Origin: Saprospiraceae bacterium
GTDB lineage: Bacteria; Bacteroidota; Bacteroidia; Chitinophagales; Saprospiraceae
Length of the DNA: 64,000 bases
Direction: 5' to 3'
Assembly: GCA_016710115.1 (NCBI GenBank)
Contig: JADJLN010000013.1
Span: forward strand, 18,880-82,879
Positions 58,957-64,000 of the stretch are shown piece by piece. The notes under the pieces are model-generated. The model was given only the letters and a program-made list of their open reading frames with translations, had not been told where the DNA came from and did no database searches. Positions within the stretch are counted from its first letter, which is position 1, and every line of letters begins with the position of its first letter. The position numbers and the translations under genes are program-made.

Positions 58957-61175
58957 TTACTCCTTGGGCTGGTCCGGGAAGTATTTTTTCATCAGTGCCT
59001 GCCATTCCGGGAGGGCACGGAGCGTGGCAAGGTCAGAATCGGTTTTAATCAAATCAATATCCTTGAATCCAGCTTGAAGTGCTTTTTCGAGATAAGTAAA
59101 AGCGGACTCGGATTGTTGTTGGCCAGTTTTGAGGCAAGCGATATTGTAAAAAGCTTCCGAAAAATAAGGGTCAATATTGGTTGCCAAAGTGTATTGAGCC
59201 TCAGCTTGCAGGGGCTGGCCTTGGTAGGAATAGTTCAATCCGAGGTAAAAATGTGCCGCTGCGGAGGTAGTATCAATCTTTGAAACAACCCGGAAACAAT
59301 GTTCCGCATCGACCAGTTTATTTTGGTTTTGGAAGGAAATCCCCAAAAGCATCAATGCCTGTGTGTCTGTGGAATCTATTTTAACTGCAATTTCAAATTC
59401 GATTTGGGATTCGGCAAAGCGGTCGGTAGAATTGAATATCGAACCGAGTTCGATGTGAAAATTGTTCTCTGGGTCAAGGTGGATGGATTTTCTGTAATAT
59501 TTTTCTGCCTGGGCCAAGTCGTTAATTGCTTCAAAATATTTTGCAAACCAATAGGAGACATCAACTGCATTTGAGTCCAATCTTTCGGCTTCTTCCAAAT
59601 AGAAGCGGGCTTTTTCAAATTGTTTTGTATCTGAAGAATGGAGTGCGGCCAATTGGGTCAAGGGCAAAACCCAATTGGGCGCCAGTTCAGCAGCCTGCTT
59701 AAAGTACCATTCAGCCGAATCGGGCATCATGAACATATACTGATAGATTTGCCCAATCCTAATGAATACATGAGGCTGATTGGGCTGCCAATCAAGCGAG
59801 GCCCGAAATTCGGCAAGTGCTTTATCTCCTAAAGCCCTGTTTGGCCCGAGTCGGAGCGGGGCAATTGTTTTGCCTTCAAAATAATGTTGCCTGGCCCGGA
59901 GGGAGGCGTACATATAGTGTTTTTCGCCGAGAAGTTCCGCCGCCCGCGCAAGATTGCGAGGGTATGGGCGGACGAGGTCAAGTTGTCTTTTCCAAGCGAA
60001 TTTTGAGTCTTTCAGGAATTCGTTGAGCCATTGTTGCGCGCCATCCTGCAGTGCGGCGGCGTAATTCCTTTTCATAAAACCATGGAGCGGTGCGAGTCCA
60101 GTCTCGGTGGAAATGTGGTGTAAAAATCTGCACAATTGTCGGCTGGCTCAAAGAACCGCTTTTCTGCTACCGCTTTTTTAAAGGCTAAATACTTTTTGAC
60201 AATCCCCGAATCAAGTTTTGCTAAGATTTCGTCCTCTAAACCCCGGCTATCGGAAGAAGCGAATACAGCCATTTGCCCGGTCTTGAATTTTTGTAAATCC
60301 GCCAATATTGCAACGTTCACCTTCGACAGTTTTTCGGTTTTGTTGCCCAGCAGAATGGGCACCTGACTTTGCGGAGCAGCCTCGGCGGTCACGTGGTCCT
60401 CCAGATAGCGATCAATTTCACCGACAGAAACCAAGCCGTCCCCGTTGCGGTCTGCCAGGCCGAACAGCCCGTCCACCAAATGAAAGCTGAAGCAGCCACG
60501 TCCTTCACCCCACTGCTCACCTTCCAGAGAGTACTCATTGGGCTGACAAGAGAGGATTTTAACTTCGTTGGCATATTGTTTGGCGAGGTTAGCAGAGGTC
60601 AACTGCGACCCGCCGATTTGGCTGCCAGCCAATTTTCCAGCATGGCAGGCGTCTGTAATCACGACGACCTTGGCCAGGTTTTGCGTGGACAGTGTAGTCA
60701 CCACCTCCTGCAAGAACGCCAGCGAATAGGTGCCGCCGCCCATGTACACCCGCGACGGGGCATCCCACACAAGCAGGAAACCAGGCTGGGAGACAGTCTT
60801 GCGTTCCACATCGCCGTGACCGCTGAAGTAAATGATGACCTGGTCACCTTCCCTCGTCTGTTCGATCAGGCCGTCGAGCGCCTCGGCGATGCGACCAGCA
60901 GTGGCGTTCTGGTTGGTTAGCACCTTCAGGTGATCACCATCCAGCGAGCCACCTGCAGGGGAGCGAAGAAAATTGTCGAAGGCTTCAGCGTCCTTATCCG
61001 CAAAGCGCAGGTCCGGGATGCCTGGGTCCTGATAGTCGGAGATACCGACGACGACAGCAAATGTCTCTCCCGAATTCGACAGGTTTGCAGCAGCAATGGG
61101 AGTCAATCCTTCCTCCTGAGCGATTGCACTCATGGCGAGGCCCATCAAGATGAACGTAACCAGTTGGATTTTCAT
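58957..61175 (-). CDS. Caspase-like peptidase with EF-hand and TPR domains, copy 1 (one frameshift)
   Basis: About 739 residues. Signal peptide MKIQLVTFILMGLAMSAIA; caspase p20-like domain ~38-215 with H120 in IIYFSGHGD and C177 in VVITDACHAG; an EF-hand-like calcium loop at 242-253 (DRNGDGLVSVGE); a basic helical linker; then a C-terminal block of at least eight TPR repeats (ALAEFRASLDWQPNQPHVFIRIG onward) ending KKYFPDQPKE. The unbroken caspase frame stops at 60072 and the TPR frame begins at 60135, overlapping; one base in the TTTTT run near 60118 joins them (GLAPLHGFMKRNYAAAL). Exported. Near-identical in its caspase part to copy 2. Confidence 0.85.
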
Positions 61176-61253
61176 ATTCTTTGTTTTGAATGAACCATGA
61201 CCTTCTTTCCGTAGTGTGAAGGGATGGAAAGGCCTGAATGATCGTTTATTTTA

Positions 61254-63802
61254 TTATTCCGTTGATTGATCCGGGAAATACGTCTTCATCAACTTCTTCC
61301 ATTGACCTTCCTTTTGTCTAAGTGCCTCCAGGTCAGGGCTCTTCAGCAGAGAATCAACATCTTTGAAACCATTTTTGAAAGACTGCTCGAGGTAGTCGAA
61401 AGCTAAATCAAAGTTCTCTCGAAGAACACAGATGGTCGCCAAGCCGTAGAAGGCTGTAAAATTATTCGCCTCCAATTGGAGTATTTTCGAGTACTCCTCC
61501 TCTGCTTCCACAAGCCTTCCCGTTTTCGTCAATATGATTCCAAGTCCATTCCGAGCTTCTATTCGTTTGTCATTGATTCCCAACGCATTCTTGTAATGCT
61601 TTTCAGACAACTGGAATTGATTGGTTACCCGGTACAAGTCGCCCAAGCAGATATAGGTATTGGGGTTTGTGGTATCCAGTTCAATTCCTTTCAACAGGTA
61701 AATTTCTGCTTCTTTGAACCTGCCGGCCATATAATATCCCTCGCCCAGGTTGCTGTAATTAACGGCGTTTCTTGGATGCATTTCTATGGCTTTCTTCAAA
61801 CACTTTTCCGCCTCATTTATGTTATTTTTTCATGAGATAAACAACTCCTGCGTTTTGATAACCATAAATGAAATTGGAATCCGTCTGAATCGCCTGCTGA
61901 AAATAGTCCAATGCCAGGTCAAGGCTGTCCATCTGCCAATATCCAAGGCCGATGTTGACATAAGCACATGGGTTGCAGAAGCCTTTGGAATTGACGCTGT
62001 TTTTATACAAAGCAGGGCGCTTTTGACATAGGTTTGCGCTTCTTTTGGCTTGGCTCTTTGCATATACAAGCGACCAAGAGCCATGTGAGCACATGGGAAA
62101 CAAACCTCATCAGAAGTGTTTTTAATTACTTTTTGTAAGATCGGTTCTGCTACTTCGTAAAAATGAAGTTGCATATTCAGTGAGGCCCTTTCGTACCAAA
62201 CCAGCACAGAATTCGAATCCACTTGTTCAGCAATTTCGAGTTGTGCGAAAGCATCGTCGAAGCGGCCCGCGTTCGAATATATATTGGATAGTTTGACATA
62301 AGGCAAAACCCAGCCTGGCAGTAGCTCAACCGAATTGAGCAGCCATACTTTTGCGCTGTCCAAATTCTGGTGTCCTTCATTCACACCGAGTTCGAGCATG
62401 GCGTGGGGCATGCCAGGCTGCCATTCCAGTGCCTGAAGGAAATGTTGTTTCCGCTCTGCTTTCTCTTTCGCAATTTTCCCTTTAAAAAATGCCTGCCTGG
62501 CCATCAATATTGGATACAGATAGTGCGATTTGCCTAACAACTCGGCAGCTCTACCCAAATAAAGTGGGTATTTTTCGTAAATCCGTTCTTCAAACGCCCC
62601 GGCAAGCACGAGTTCGGTTAACCCGGATTTGAGCATGGTGTTCAACACTTGCTGGGCATCGTCCTGCAGGGCCGCAGCGTAGTTGCGGCGCATAGCTCAG
62701 TGCAACGGGGCGGGCCGGAGCTCGGCCGAGAGGGCGGTATAAGTTCGTCAGCTGAGGGCTGTGGGTTGGGATGAAGCATCCGGGAGAAACCGTTTTTCAG
62801 CGACCGCTTTTTTAAATGCATAATACCTTTTGACAATTCCGGAGTCAGCTTTGCCAAAATGTCATCCTCCAGTCCTCGACTTTCCGTCGCAGCAAAGCAG
62901 GCATCCGGTATTCTTTGCCTTTTTCAGCTCCGCCAAAATGGCTTCGTTAATCGTCGCCAGTCGCTCGGTTTTGCTGCCCAGCAACATGGGCACGGCTCTG
63001 GGGGCCACCTCTGTGGTTACATTATCCTCCAGGTAGCGATCGATCTCACCTACCGTTACAATCCCGTCATTGTTGCGATCGGCCAGACCAAACAACCCCT
63101 CTACGAGGTGGACGCTGAACGCTCCGCGACCACCACCCCATTGTATGCCCTCTGGCTGAATTCATTGGGCTGGCAGCTGAGTATTTTCACTTCGTTGGCA
63201 TATTGCCTGGTGAGGTTAGCGCTGGTGAGTTGCGCCCCACCGATCTGGCTGCCGGAGAGTTTCCCGGCATGGCAAGCGTCTGTGATGACGGTGACCTTTG
63301 CAAGGTTCTGAGTGGAAAGCGTAGTGACCACCTCCTGCAAGAACGCCAGCGAATAGGTGCCGCCTCCCATGTACACCCGCGACGGGGCATCCCACGCAAG
63401 CAGGAAACCAGGCTGAGAGACGGTCTTGCGCTCCACATCGCCGTGACCGCTGAAGTAAATAATGACCTGGTCGCCTTCCCTGGTTTGTTCGATCAAGCCG
63501 TCGAGTGCCTCGGCGATGCGCCCGGCAGTGGCGTTCTGGTTCGTCAGCACCTTCAGGTGATCACCATCCAGTGATCCCCCCGCTGGAGAACGGAGGAAAT
63601 TGGCAAACGCCTCGGCATCCTTATCTGCAAAACGTAGGTCGGGAATGCTAGCATCCTGATAGTCGGAAATGCCGACGACCACGGCATAGGTCGATCCTGT
63701 TTGTGCTGAGTTCGGACCGGCCAGGGGAGTCAATCCCTTTTCCTGTGCGGCCAGACTGATAGTCGCAGCAAAGAAGATAATCGTCAGCAGACTGTTTTTC
63801 AT
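61254..63802 (-). pseudogene. Caspase-like peptidase with EF-hand and TPR domains, copy 2 (at least five frameshifts)
   Basis: Same order as copy 1: signal peptide MKNSLLTIIFFAATISLAAQ; caspase H120 and C177; EF-hand loop DRNNDGIVTVGE; linker; TPR block ending KTYFPDQSTE at 61254. The pieces lie in several frames (63802-63101, 63095-62862, 62857-62642, 62693-61830, 61799-61254). Break points are near 63157, 62905, 62695, 62020 and 61815. Because every piece is well conserved against copy 1, consensus error is as likely as true decay. Its caspase part is nearly identical in DNA to copy 1 over hundreds of bases. Confidence 0.78.
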
Positions 63803-63873
63803 AGTGTTCCTCGTTTATATAAACGATCGGTTTCGCGAGTGTCCGACGTTGGAAGATAAGGAAAATGATATGC

Positions 63874-64000
63874 CTATTTATTGACCCGGTCAGGGAAATA
63901 GTTTTGCATCAATGCCTCCCAATGCTCTTGCTGCTCCCGCAGCGGGGCGAGGTCTTCGTCTGCTTCCAGTTGCTCCGAAGGTAATGCCCTTGCCGATGGC
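63874..64000 (-). CDS. Caspase-TPR protein copy 3, C-terminal end only (window edge)
   Basis: The last 41 codons of a gene that continues past the window. The frame reads ...EQLEADEDLAPLREQQEHWEALMQNYFPDRVNK and stops at 63874, closely matching the ends of copies 1 and 2 (LRALPEWQALMKKYFPDQ and LRQKEGQWKKLMKTYFPDQ). This implies at least a three-gene tandem array on the minus strand. Confidence 0.8.
   Translation of the reverse strand, partial: PSARALPSEQLEADEDLAPLREQQEHWEALMQNYFPDRVNK

Overview
The window looks like a chromosomal fragment of a Bacteroidota bacterium, most likely of the Saprospirales/Saprospiraceae. The evidence is several large secreted proteins with C-terminal type IX secretion (T9SS) sorting domains of type A (17594-20154, 22745-24313, 45590-47584) and type B (38636-45132), caspase-TPR proteins in tandem, an ECF sigma factor joined to a membrane-anchored outer-membrane domain, a TspO-like seven-helix protein, and intergenic 'text-like' degenerate repeats. 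No rRNA, tRNA or CRISPR array was seen. The lineage is inferred from gene content only.

Layout. 0-5.4 kb: 3' part of a TPR-membrane class III adenylate cyclase, a repeat-rich gap, an Mpo1-like protein, two Hsp20 chaperones, a lipoprotein and a thioesterase. 5.4-11.6 kb: a GH-A-like secreted glycosidase cut off in its sorting domain, a TIR element, a coupled YtfJ pair and a patatin/beta-barrel protein. 11.7-30.3 kb: a P-type ATPase, a FkbM methyltransferase and SGNH hydrolase pair, a glycosyltransferase, a VPS10/BNR T9SS protein, an aldehyde dehydrogenase, a GNAT, a second TIR element, a PGRP amidase, an alpha/beta hydrolase, an AlkA-like glycosylase and small membrane or secreted proteins. 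30.5-38.6 kb: a lipoprotein, a corrupted third TIR element, the sigma-factor/OMP gene, outer-membrane and TspO-like genes, an alpha/alpha-toroid protein and TruC. 38.6-47.6 kb: a ~2,165-residue T9SS type B surface protein and an SGNH-like/MopE-repeat secreted protein. 47.7-53 kb: an AT-rich accessory stretch with a HEPN-like protein, a WYL regulator divergent from RtcB, and an AbiE toxin-antitoxin operon with a clear palindromic operator. 53.4-58 kb: a broken BNR protein and a TolB-amidohydrolase. 58-64 kb: triple-hairpin repeats followed by three tandem caspase/EF-hand/TPR genes, the last cut by the window edge.

Two repeat systems stand out: five copies of a three-hairpin intergenic element whose stems change in a compensatory way, and three copies of a ~0.5 kb non-autonomous element with terminal inverted repeats, one flanked by an 11-bp direct repeat. 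A third theme is quality: about 25 or more genes or joints show single-base frameshifts, often at homopolymers, and one ~400-bp stretch (31.56-31.97 kb) is abnormally G-rich relative to its own repeat family. Many broken genes are therefore probably consensus errors rather than true pseudogenes; each is described as the intact locus with the break marked.
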